5,511 nt of DNA, taken from assembly GCA_944391155.1 (NCBI GenBank), contig CALXSO010000011.1, forward strand, positions 1-5,511. Reading direction: 5' to 3'. The notes beneath the pieces are model-generated. The model saw nothing but the letters and a program-made list of their open reading frames with translations, was not told the origin of the DNA and ran no database searches. The stretch comes from an uncultured Clostridia bacterium. GTDB lineage: Bacteria > Bacillota > Clostridia > TANB77 > CAG-508. Positions 1-5,511 of the stretch are shown here, piece by piece; the stretch's first letter is position 1, and each line of letters begins with the position of its first letter. The translations under genes and the position numbers were made by a program.

Positions 1-912
1 CCAATATATAAGAAAATATTAAATGATAAAATTTTAAATATAAATCTTGTAGCATATATAGATATGAAATCAAAAGAAATAATAAAAAAAGAATTTGTAA
101 AAAATATAAAAAAATATTACAACAATATAAAAATACAAGGCTATAAAATTTTTTTAGATGGTTCACCACAACTAAAAACAGCATGGGTTAGGAAAGCTTA
201 TGAAAATGATAAGAAAACTGAAGTAAAAGAAAATAAAGAAAATTACGGGATTAGTACAATGAAAGAAAAAGAAGTAATTGAAGCAATAAGAATATCAAGA
301 GAAGAGGATATGCAAATTCTAGCTCATTGTAATGGTGATATATCATCAAGTCAATATATTAGATACATAAAAAAACAAAAAAATATAAGTAAAACCAGAC
401 CAGTTATGATACATGCTCAATTATTAGGAATAGATCAGTTAGAAGATTTAAAAAGATGTAACATAATACCATCGTTCTTCATAGCACATGTATATTATTG
501 GGGAGATACACATATAAAAAACATTGGAATTGAACGAGCTAGCAAAATAAGTCCAGCAAAGAGTTGTTTAGAAAAAAATATTTTATTCACATTTCATCAA
601 GATGCTCCAGTTATAGAGCCAAATATGTTTGAAACAATATGGTGTGCAGTAAATAGAAAAACCAAAAAAGGAATAATATTAGGAAAAGAAGAAGAAATAT
701 CAGTACTAGAAGCGATAAAAGCGGTAACGATAAATGCAGCTTATCAATGTTTTGAAGAAAGTAAAAAAGGTAGCATAAAAGAAGGAAAAAGAGCAGATTT
801 AATAATAATAGACAAAAACCCATTAAAAATAAAAAAAGAAGAAATAAAAGAAATAAAAATTTTAGAAACCATAAAAGATGGTAAGATAATAAGTAAAAAT
901 TACGACAGGTGA
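1..912 (+). CDS. YtcJ-type amidohydrolase, C-terminal part (5' end outside window)
   Basis: The frame is open from the first base to the TGA at 910-912, giving 303 visible residues. The ATG at 64 is internal, because the protein matches the family on both sides of it. The family (Amidohydrolase_3, YtcJ/NfdA-like) is usually about 530-550 residues, so roughly the N-terminal 40%, including the usual HxH metal motif, lies upstream. Visible family motifs, numbered from base 1, are KIFLDGSPQ (DGSPQ starts at residue 53), AHCNGD (His109), MIHAQ (His138), SFFIAHVYYWGDTH (His163 and His171), ISPAKS, FTFHQDAPV (Asp201, the likely catalytic metal-binding Asp after the last barrel strand) and the C-terminal KGSIKEGKRADLIIIDKNPL sheet segment typical of amidohydrolases. 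It is a cytoplasmic metal-dependent hydrolase of C-N bonds; the substrate cannot be told from sequence. No terminator is seen after it, and the next gene starts 53 bp later, so co-transcription is possible. Every key residue in the visible part appears intact. Confidence 0.9.
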   Translation, partial: PIYKKILNDKILNINLVAYIDMKSKEIIKKEFVKNIKKYYNNIKIQGYKIFLDGSPQLKTAWVRKAYENDKKTEVKENKENYGISTMKEKEVIEAIRISREEDMQILAHCNGDISSSQYIRYIKKQKNISKTRPVMIHAQLLGIDQLEDLKRCNIIPSFFIAHVYYWGDTHIKNIGIERASKISPAKSCLEKNILFTFHQDAPVIEPNMFETIWCAVNRKTKKGIILGKEEEISVLEAIKAVTINAAYQCFEESKKGSIKEGKRADLIIIDKNPLKIKKEEIKEIKILETIKDGKIISKNYDR

Positions 913-938
913 AATTTTAGTAACTTAAATTACAAAAA

Positions 939-970
939 CACATAATATATAAAGGGGAATATATTATGTG
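939..970 (+). promoter_or_regulatory. Perfect 12-bp hairpin around the ribosome binding site and start codon of the 966 gene
   Basis: CACATAATATAT (939-950) is the exact reverse complement of ATATATTATGTG (959-970). The 8-base loop AAAGGGGA (951-958) carries the Shine-Dalgarno core GGGGA, and the ATG at 966-968 lies inside the 3' arm. In RNA the ribosome site would be displayed in the loop while the start codon is paired. The stem is mostly A-U, so it would be only moderately stable and could melt with temperature or on 30S binding. Pairing is seen directly; a regulatory role is inference. Confidence 0.55.
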
Positions 971-1493
971 CTGTGAAACTAATAATATTTATAAAATATT
1001 AACTATTACTTTATTAATAGTTTTAATTTTTTCAATAATTGCAATTGTATTTGTAGTAAATAATTGTCAACAAAATAAGAATATATTAACAGCAATCGCA
1101 AAAAATGGAGATAATACAGAAATAGGAAATGCAACAATAAAATTTAGCGAAAATAGGATTATAGAAGGAACAGCTATTTCTCATGAAGAAGGAAGTGACG
1201 AAATTAGAATAAATGAAGATGGAATTTATCAAATATCCTATCAATTAAATGGAGAAAGAGAAACAATAGGAACTTTTAATTTTAATGCTGTGATTTTAAT
1301 TAATAATGAGGTTCTATTAGAAGATACTTTGAATGAAAGTCCAATATTAAGAGACAATGTTACAAATAGAATGACACTAACAAGTACAATTTTTTTGAGA
1401 ATTGAAGAGGGAGATATCATAAAATTAGGAGGACTTTCCATTGAAGATATTTTTTATACTAGAGCTAGAATAGATATAAAAAAAATAGAATAA
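966..1493 (+). CDS. Membrane-anchored protein with BclA/C1q-like jelly-roll domain
   Basis: This 175-residue protein starts at ATG 966, seven bases after the Shine-Dalgarno sequence AGGGGA. Residues 1-10 are short and polar and include Cys2-Cys3. Residues 11-31 form one strong transmembrane segment (ILTITLLIVLIFSIIAIVFVV), followed by NNCQQNK with Cys34. The remainder is beta-rich and resembles the C-terminal domain of BclA-type exosporium glycoproteins and the C1q/TNF fold: a strand with GTAISHEEGSDEIRI, then INEDGIYQISYQLNG (the G-x-Y-x-I-S-Y signature), an ING-like strand (VILINNEVL), a threonine-rich strand and FLRIEEGDIIKLGG before the last strand. Such domains usually trimerise and sit at the end of a collagen-like stalk; here no Gly-X-Y repeat is present and the domain follows the membrane anchor almost directly. 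It probably faces outwards as a surface or spore-associated protein. The fold assignment rests on motif pattern alone; the biological role is unknown. Confidence 0.75.
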   Translation: MCCETNNIYKILTITLLIVLIFSIIAIVFVVNNCQQNKNILTAIAKNGDNTEIGNATIKFSENRIIEGTAISHEEGSDEIRINEDGIYQISYQLNGERETIGTFNFNAVILINNEVLLEDTLNESPILRDNVTNRMTLTSTIFLRIEEGDIIKLGGLSIEDIFYTRARIDIKKIE

Positions 1494-2017
1494 AATTAAA
1501 TAAATTAATTTATTACGTTAATAAAATAGCATTACTTTCAAAATTAATTTTATAGAGAAAATCAAAAAGAATAGAGAAAAAATAGAAATCTTTCTTTTTT
1601 TATTTATAAGAAAATTAATTTTGAACTATAACAAATAGTTACAATTCAATGTAGCATAAAGGTAAAATGAGCGAAATGTTGATATATAAATATTTTTTGC
1701 TAAAGACCAATAGGTAGAGCCAAATCGTTTTTACAAAAAATTTATATATCAACATTTCCGTTTACTATACAAAATTTAATCTAAAAACTGATAACAAATA
1801 TAAAAAATTATGAAAAAAAATAAAATTACTATCAAAATTTAAGATTATATGATATAAAAGTAATAATAAAACAAAATAAAAAATATAGAATATTACAAAT
1901 ATATCTATAGTAAAAGAAAATACATAATATAATAAACAGAGACAGATTAGTAGAGAATATATAAATCGAACTTTCAATTAATAAATAAATGTAAAATTAG
2001 AAAGAAGTGAAATAAAT
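1494..2017. other. 524-bp gene-free AT-rich gap before maf
   Basis: No convincing gene is present. The reverse-strand frame at 1765-1977 begins with TTG, has no ribosome site and has the low-complexity Ile/Leu/Phe/Tyr composition expected of noncoding AT DNA. The main structure is the hairpin at 1662-1765, listed separately. Smaller items are a 16-base perfect palindrome AATAAATTAATTTATT (1499-1514), two copies of the 12-base palindrome AAAATTAATTTT (1540-1551 and 1611-1622), a weak A/U hairpin ending in a T-run (1578-1601) that might serve as a poor terminator for the 966 gene, and a 6-bp stem AACTAT/ATAGTT (1624-1640). A TATAAT hexamer sits at 1928-1933 but lacks a good -35 box. At this base composition most of the short palindromes can arise by chance. 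Confidence 0.6.
1662..1765. repeat. Long imperfect inverted repeat (about 104-nt hairpin)
   Basis: The core arms GAAATGTTGATATATAAA (1673-1690) and its exact complement at 1741-1758 give 18 bp. After a two-base bulge (TA, 1691-1692) TTTTTTG (1693-1699) pairs with CAAAAAA (1734-1740). After one more bulged base TAAA (1701-1704) pairs with TTTA (1730-1733). Outside the core, GTAAA (1662-1666) pairs with TTTAC (1761-1765). The apical region of about 25 bases (1705-1729) includes AATAGGTAGAGCC and is less AT-rich than the arms. No T-run follows either end, so it is not a typical intrinsic terminator. It could be a structured small RNA, a miniature inverted-repeat element, or a leader element of maf about 250 bp downstream. 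The pairing is directly visible; identity is unknown. Confidence 0.65.
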
Positions 2018-2594
2018 ATGAAAATAATACTAGCATCTCAATCACCTAGGAGAAAAGAATTATTAAAACTTGTAGTTCCAAATTTCGAAATTATAATAAG
2101 TAATACAGATGAGATTATAAAAGAAAACTTAACACCTGAAGAAAGAGTTACAGAAATAGCATATAAAAAAGTAAAAGAAGTATATAAAAAAACAAAGCGG
2201 AAACAGAATAATAATAGGTGCTGATACAATGGTACTAAAAGAAAATAAAATATATGGAAAACCTAAAAATGAAATTCAAGCAAAAGAATATATAAAAGAA
2301 TTATTACATGGTGATAAAACACATTATATAATAACAGGGATAAGTATAATAATAGATAAAGATGGAAAATATAAGGAATTTAAAACATATGATAAAGTCA
2401 AAATATTTTTCAAAAATATATCTGATGATGAAATAAATAATTGGATAAAAACAGGAAAGGCTTTAGATAGAGCTGGAGCCTATGGAATACAAGATGAATT
2501 TGCAGTATTTATAGAAAAAATAGAAGGAAATTATGCAACGGCTGTAGGGCTACCAATACATAAAGTATATGATATTATAAAAGGATATATCTAA
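2018..2594 (+). pseudogene. maf: Maf family nucleotide pyrophosphatase, split by a one-base frameshift
   Basis: The first part (2018-2224, 68 codons) starts with MKIILASQSPRRKELL, the Maf signature with its conserved Ser and Arg, then PEERV and AYKKVKEVY. It runs out of frame into TGA at 2222. The rest continues in the next frame: IIIGADTMV (catalytic Asp), GKP, HYIITG, LDRAGAYGIQDEFAVFIEKIEG and the final VGLPIHKVYDII, ending with TAA at 2592-2594. Removing one A from the run of seven A at 2186-2192 joins the two parts as VYKKQSGNRIIIGADTMV and yields a 191-residue protein, the normal Maf length. The ATG at 2229 lies within the GADTMV motif and is not a real start. Maf proteins hydrolyse non-canonical or pyrimidine nucleoside triphosphates (dTTP/UTP and modified forms) in the cytosol. 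The ribosome site is AAGAAGTGA (2002-2010). All conserved motifs remain intact, so the lesion is recent, a sequencing error at the homopolymer, or corrected by slippage on the A-run. Confidence 0.88.
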
Positions 2595-2650
2595 AATATA
2601 CAAAAATATTACAATAAAATTAAATATTTATAACAATTATGAAAAATATA

Positions 2651-2679
2651 TTGACGATTTTTAAAGAAAATATTATTAT
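2651..2679 (+). promoter_or_regulatory. Sigma-A type promoter of the propeller surface protein gene
   Basis: TTGACG (2651-2656) is a near-consensus -35 box, followed after exactly 17 bases by TATTAT (2674-2679) as the -10 box. Transcription would start near 2686, giving a 5' leader of about 30 nt before the ATG at 2716. This makes the 2716 gene an independent transcription unit from maf. Overlapping TATTAT and TATTAA hexamers nearby leave the exact -10 slightly uncertain. Confidence 0.65.
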
Positions 2680-2715
2680 TAATATGAGAAAAAATAAGCA
2701 AAGGAGAAATAGAAA

Positions 2716-4986
2716 ATGAGAAAAAGTTTTAAAAGACGACAAAGATTAAAAGTAATTTTGTCAATTGTTGTTATTTTGACAATGTTAACACTTAACTTAA
2801 ATTCATTTGTAAGTGGTGTATTTACTGTAAGTACAAGCACAAATGAACTAACAATTGAAAAAGTTTCAAATCCAGATTCAGGAGAAGGACAAGCAGATGG
2901 TTTAATTAATGGCGGGGATCGTGAAACGAGTTATTCTTGGGCAATGGCAGCAAGAGGACAATATCTATATATAGGAACAAATAGAAATGTTATAGGAAAT
3001 GTTGCTAATGCTTTTATTAATGCAATGGTTTCAGCAGGGATAACAGAAGATGTTGCATGGGGATTAATAGATTCTATGACAAATAATGAAATTCCAAGAC
3101 CTACCACACAAGATGGAGGAGAAATTTTCAAATGCAATATGTTGACAGGAGAGATAGAAAAAATATATACAGCTGAAGCGAATGTAGCTTTTAGAATGGC
3201 TACTGAATTTGAAGGAAATCTTTATTTTGCTTCATATTCATCTACAGAAGGAGCAGATAACTACATTTATAAAATTGATGAAGATGATAATATGTCAATT
3301 GCTTTTACTTCTTCAAATGGAACAAGTTTAAGAGCATCTTGTGTATATGATAACTCATTATTATTTGGAGGAGTTGATGCAAGAATTGAACTTGCAGAAG
3401 GTGACGAAGACTGTCAAAAATTAGCTATTCTTAAAAAAGATTCAAACGATGATACAAAATGGGATAGAATAGCAGATTACAAGGATTTTAAAGATTATGC
3501 AACAAATACAGCAGTATTTAATAGTGTAGCAAGTCCAATTTGGGATATGTGTACACATGATGGTTATGTATACGCAACAATTCCTAACACTGCGGGAGTT
3601 ATCATGTTTAAAGGTCATCCAGCTGAAGGAGATGAACCAGCAAATGAATATGGATGGTATTGGACAGAAGTAATTGGAAAAAATAATGGAATAAATAATG
3701 TTGGATTAGCAGATAATGTAGATGGATACACAGGAGATGAAGTTGGATTAATTTCAACATCAGGAACACCTTTTGATTATAATGGTAAATTATATTTAAT
3801 TGATTTTGATAATACAATTATGGCAGAAGTTACAGCACTTGCAGGATTAGTTTCAGAACTTGCTAAACAAGATGTAAAACCAAGTGAATATCTAAAAACT
3901 ATGTATACAACATTACAACATCCACAGAAATTATGGTGCTATGATGATGAAACAGGGAAATTTAATGAAGTTGAAGGATTTTCACAATATATGGAAAATA
4001 ACTGTATAGAATATTTATGGAGAGCAGAAACATATCATGATGAATTATATATTACAACAATGGATTCAGCAGTAATTTATAATTACATAACTAATCTTAA
4101 AGGAACATATTTTACAGATTTAACAGAACAAGAAATTGCAGATTTAAGTACCAAAATAGATGATTTAGTAGCAATGCTTGACAGAATGGGTGGATTCATA
4201 GAAGGCAGTGAAGAAATAAAAGAAATGCTTTATGCAATTCAAGATATGATGGAAGAATATATAACAGTAGCGGATGATAGTAAGCTTTTTTATGAGTTTG
4301 TTATTAAATATGAGGATCTAATTAATCAAATTATTAATTTTGGAGAAGAAAACAGTGATTTATTAGAAATGGCAGGAACAGAATTTCAGGAACTATATAA
4401 TAAAGTTGATTGGGAAGGACTAAAAATGTATGCTTACATTGCAAAAACAATTGATAACGATACATGGGGATTTGATCTTCTAAAAACAGCTGACGGAGAA
4501 AATTTTGAAATTGTAACAGATAGTGGATTTAATGATAAGTATAATTATGGTGGAAGATCAATCATGGCAACAGATTACGGATTATATGTAGGAACAGCTA
4601 ACCCATTTTATGGAACACAATTATGGAAAATAACAGATGGCACAGAAGAGAATCCAAATCCAGAAAATCCAGATCCAGAAAATCCAGATCCAGAAAATCC
4701 AGGAACAGATGATCCAAATGATGATCAAATACAAGATGAATGGAAAGATCAATTAGATGATCCAGATAAATTAACAGATGGCTTACAAAATATAAATGAT
4801 AATTTAAGTTTAAATAATAGCCAAACATCTACTAGTGGAAATCAACAATATTCATCATTAGCTCAAACAAAACTACCAGCTGCAGGAAATCATCATTTAG
4901 CTATTGGTATAGGTATTGGGGCAATTGGAATTGTATTGGTATCAGCTTACAAATTCTTTAGATATAGAAATATAGACAGACATTAA
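2716..4986 (+). CDS. Secreted beta-propeller surface protein with LPAAG cell-wall sorting signal
   Basis: This 756-residue protein starts at ATG 2716 behind AAAGGAG (2700-2706), nine bases upstream. Residues 1-12 are rich in Lys and Arg and residues 13-35 hydrophobic, forming a signal peptide with no obvious Ala-x-Ala cleavage site. Residues about 75-460 contain repeated beta-propeller blade strands of the form 'x-x-LY-x-G/A': QYLYIGTNRN, GNLYFASYSS, NSLLFGGVD, GYVYATIPN, GKLYLIDFDN and DELYITTMD, spaced by short loops. Residues about 462-582 interrupt this with a predominantly helical, acidic region (for example LSTKIDDLVAMLDRM and EEIKEMLYAIQDMMEEY). The last blade, about 583-640, has WGFDLLKTADGENFEIVT and GLYVGTANPFYGTQLWKITDG. 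A Pro/Asn/Asp/Glu linker follows, then a Ser/Asn/Gln-rich stretch. LPAAG (residues 720-724), a hydrophobic segment and the tail KFFRYRNIDRH complete a sortase-type anchor, with Ala in place of the usual Thr of LPxTG. The protein is probably displayed on the cell wall; its ligand is unknown. It has its own promoter and terminator. Confidence 0.8.
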   Translation: MRKSFKRRQRLKVILSIVVILTMLTLNLNSFVSGVFTVSTSTNELTIEKVSNPDSGEGQADGLINGGDRETSYSWAMAARGQYLYIGTNRNVIGNVANAFINAMVSAGITEDVAWGLIDSMTNNEIPRPTTQDGGEIFKCNMLTGEIEKIYTAEANVAFRMATEFEGNLYFASYSSTEGADNYIYKIDEDDNMSIAFTSSNGTSLRASCVYDNSLLFGGVDARIELAEGDEDCQKLAILKKDSNDDTKWDRIADYKDFKDYATNTAVFNSVASPIWDMCTHDGYVYATIPNTAGVIMFKGHPAEGDEPANEYGWYWTEVIGKNNGINNVGLADNVDGYTGDEVGLISTSGTPFDYNGKLYLIDFDNTIMAEVTALAGLVSELAKQDVKPSEYLKTMYTTLQHPQKLWCYDDETGKFNEVEGFSQYMENNCIEYLWRAETYHDELYITTMDSAVIYNYITNLKGTYFTDLTEQEIADLSTKIDDLVAMLDRMGGFIEGSEEIKEMLYAIQDMMEEYITVADDSKLFYEFVIKYEDLINQIINFGEENSDLLEMAGTEFQELYNKVDWEGLKMYAYIAKTIDNDTWGFDLLKTADGENFEIVTDSGFNDKYNYGGRSIMATDYGLYVGTANPFYGTQLWKITDGTEENPNPENPDPENPDPENPGTDDPNDDQIQDEWKDQLDDPDKLTDGLQNINDNLSLNNSQTSTSGNQQYSSLAQTKLPAAGNHHLAIGIGIGAIGIVLVSAYKFFRYRNIDRH
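4651..4704 (+). repeat. 15-bp tandem repeat coding the NPDPE linker
   Basis: Three consecutive 15-base units encode NPNPE, NPDPE and NPDPE, followed by a partial unit NPG. The second and third units (4666-4680 and 4681-4695) are identical in DNA, AATCCAGATCCAGAA, and the first (4651-4665) differs by one base. The repeat forms an extended, acidic, proline-rich spacer between the propeller and the wall-anchoring end. In-frame units of this kind commonly vary in number between strains by slippage. Confidence 0.85.
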
Positions 4987-5006
4987 AAAATAAGATAGAA
5001 AAAGAC

Positions 5007-5043
5007 ATACTAAGTATAAAAGAATATGCTTAGTATTTTTTTT
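5007..5043 (+). terminator. Intrinsic terminator of the propeller gene
   Basis: ATACTAAGTAT (5007-5017) pairs with ATGCTTAGTAT (5026-5036) in an 11-bp stem with one G-U pair and an 8-base loop. The closing T and the run after it give eight T (5036-5043). It lies 20 bases after the stop codon of the propeller gene. Confidence 0.85.
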
Positions 5044-5073
5044 GTATAGGAAAAATCACCTTTTCCTATACAA
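5042..5073. repeat. Perfect 13-bp inverted repeat directly abutting the terminator
   Basis: TTGTATAGGAAAA (5042-5054) is the exact reverse complement of TTTTCCTATACAA (5061-5073), with a 6-base loop ATCACC. The left arm begins in the T-run of the terminator at 5007-5043. No T-run follows the right arm, so it is not itself a standard terminator in the plus direction. It could be a structured RNA element or a boundary of inserted DNA. Confidence 0.7.
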
Positions 5074-5473
5074 GAATGTCGCTTTGCTCTAATGATTGCA
5101 CACAAATTTTATTAACGGAAAATTTGGCGCCGAACAATAACGAGGTCTTTGAAATGTTATGAACATAAAAAATGTTTAAGAAAGCCCGCTATTGTTCTAA
5201 AACAGTGCTTAATATTAAAATACTAATAATATCATTATAGATTTCATCAAATTGTGAAATATCTACTTGCTTGAGCTAAGCTTTGACTGATTTCTAAACT
5301 GTTTGGAGGATTGAAGTTTTAGAATTGCTAATAAATCAAAAGAAAAAATTTCATAAAAAAGAAAAAAAGTTTTGTGCAACTATAAAATAATAAATAATTG
5401 GATATGAGTAGAAATAAATCGAATTATATGATAGAATACATTTGATAATGTGAATAAAAAAAGAGGTATAAAT
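5044..5473. other. 430-bp gap with a hairpin-rich, relatively G+C-rich first half, before the methyltransferase
   Basis: No gene is supported. About 5074-5207 has words such as GTCGCTTTGCTC, TTGGCGCCGAAC and AAGCCCGC that stand out from the A/T-only spacers elsewhere in the window. Hairpins after the 5042-5073 inverted repeat are CAAATTTT/AAAATTTG (5103-5110 with 5119-5126), GAACAATA/TATTGTTC (5132-5139 with 5190-5197) enclosing further pairs GG.CTTT/AAAGCC (5144-5150 with 5181-5186), and TAGAT-TTCA/TGAA-ATCTA (5237-5245 with 5255-5265, two bases bulged). A 28-codon open stretch at 5076-5162 uses codons rare in the neighbouring genes (TGC, GCG, CCG, GTC). GGAGG at 5305-5309 looks like a ribosome site but no gene follows it. 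The rest to 5462 is plain AT-rich spacer. It may be a structured RNA, the remnant of a transferred gene, or both. Confidence 0.55.
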
Positions 5474-5511
5474 ATGAGTTTGAAGACAATAGATTTATTT
5501 GCAGGTATAGG
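5474..5511 (+). CDS. DNA (cytosine-5) methyltransferase, N-terminal fragment (3' end outside window)
   Basis: ATG at 5474 follows a ribosome site GAGG (5463-5466) with a 7-base spacer. The visible residues MSLKTIDLFAGI plus a split Gly codon match motif I of C5-cytosine methyltransferases (DLFAGIGG), the loop that binds S-adenosylmethionine, at its usual position very near the N terminus. The enzyme transfers a methyl group to cytosine C5 in a specific duplex DNA site. Everything else, including the PCQ catalytic loop and the target-recognition domain, lies beyond the window, so specificity and whether a partner endonuclease exists cannot be seen. The structured segment upstream lacks a clear promoter; TTGTGC at 5372 and TAGAAT at 5432 are too far apart to pair as -35 and -10. 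Confidence 0.85.
   Translation, partial: MSLKTIDLFAGI

Noticed and set aside
1499..1514. Perfect 16-base palindrome after the C1q-like gene as a terminator
   Set aside because: It is all A/T with a tiny loop and is not followed by a T-run.
1639..1755. Reverse-strand 38-codon hydrophobic frame across the long hairpin, resembling a small toxin
   Set aside because: The ribosome site is poor, the hydrophobicity follows from base composition, and no antitoxin RNA or partner is visible; mentioned only as part of the hairpin finding.
1640..1770. A known riboswitch in the structured gap
   Set aside because: I could not match the conserved core bases of any riboswitch class I know, and the following gene, maf, is 250 bp away.
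1765..1977. Reverse-strand frame of 70 codons
   Set aside because: It begins with TTG, has no Shine-Dalgarno sequence, and has the low-complexity Leu/Ile/Phe/Tyr content typical of noncoding AT-rich DNA; no motif is recognisable.
2229..2594. Independent gene starting at ATG 2229
   Set aside because: The ATG lies inside the conserved GADTMV motif and the upstream codons of the same frame continue the Maf sequence, so it is the second half of maf.
4598..4828. Reverse-strand frame with repeated Asp-Leu-Asp-Phe-Leu
   Set aside because: It is the complement of the NPDPE repeat in the propeller gene and has no ribosome site.
5316..5324. GTTTTAGAA resembling the start of a type II CRISPR repeat
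   Set aside because: It occurs once, with no spacing pattern, no matching anti-repeat and no cas gene in view.

Overview
The window is very AT-rich DNA from what looks like a low-GC Gram-positive bacterium (Firmicutes, probably an anaerobic Clostridia or Bacilli-type gut or host-associated lineage). The evidence is the A/T-dominated codon use (AGA for Arg, AAA for Lys, ATA for Ile), purine-rich Shine-Dalgarno sites, a cell-wall sorting signal at the end of a secreted protein, and a BclA/C1q-like domain protein. UGA acts as a normal stop and Trp is encoded by TGG, so this is not a Mycoplasma-type code. All convincing genes are on the plus strand.

Layout: (1) 1-912 is the C-terminal part of a YtcJ-type metal-dependent amidohydrolase, cut by the window start. 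(2) 966-1493 is a small membrane-anchored protein whose external part resembles the C-terminal jelly-roll domain of BclA-type exosporium proteins; its Shine-Dalgarno sequence lies in the loop of a perfect 12-bp hairpin whose stem contains the start codon. (3) 1494-2017 is a 524-bp AT-rich gap holding one long imperfect hairpin of about 104 nt (1662-1765). (4) 2018-2594 is maf, a house-cleaning nucleotide pyrophosphatase, split by a single-base frameshift at a run of seven A. (5) A well-formed promoter (2651-2679) drives 2716-4986, a 756-residue secreted beta-propeller protein with a helical insertion, an Asn-Pro-Asp-Pro-Glu linker and an LPAAG sorting signal. A clear intrinsic terminator follows at 5007-5043. 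(6) 5044-5473 is a gap without a convincing gene; its first half is visibly richer in G+C than the other intergenic DNA and contains several hairpins. (7) 5474 to the window end is the first 12-13 codons of a DNA (cytosine-5) methyltransferase, recognised by its motif I.

The genes do not form one pathway. The amidohydrolase, the C1q-like protein and maf are metabolic, envelope and housekeeping genes. The propeller protein is a separate surface-protein transcription unit closed by its own terminator. The 5044-5473 segment looks like a junction between that unit and a restriction-modification or other accessory module starting with the methyltransferase. No complete new system can be demonstrated here. 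The best candidates for something new are the start-codon hairpin, the long intergenic hairpin, the structured segment before the methyltransferase, and the propeller with its helical insertion.
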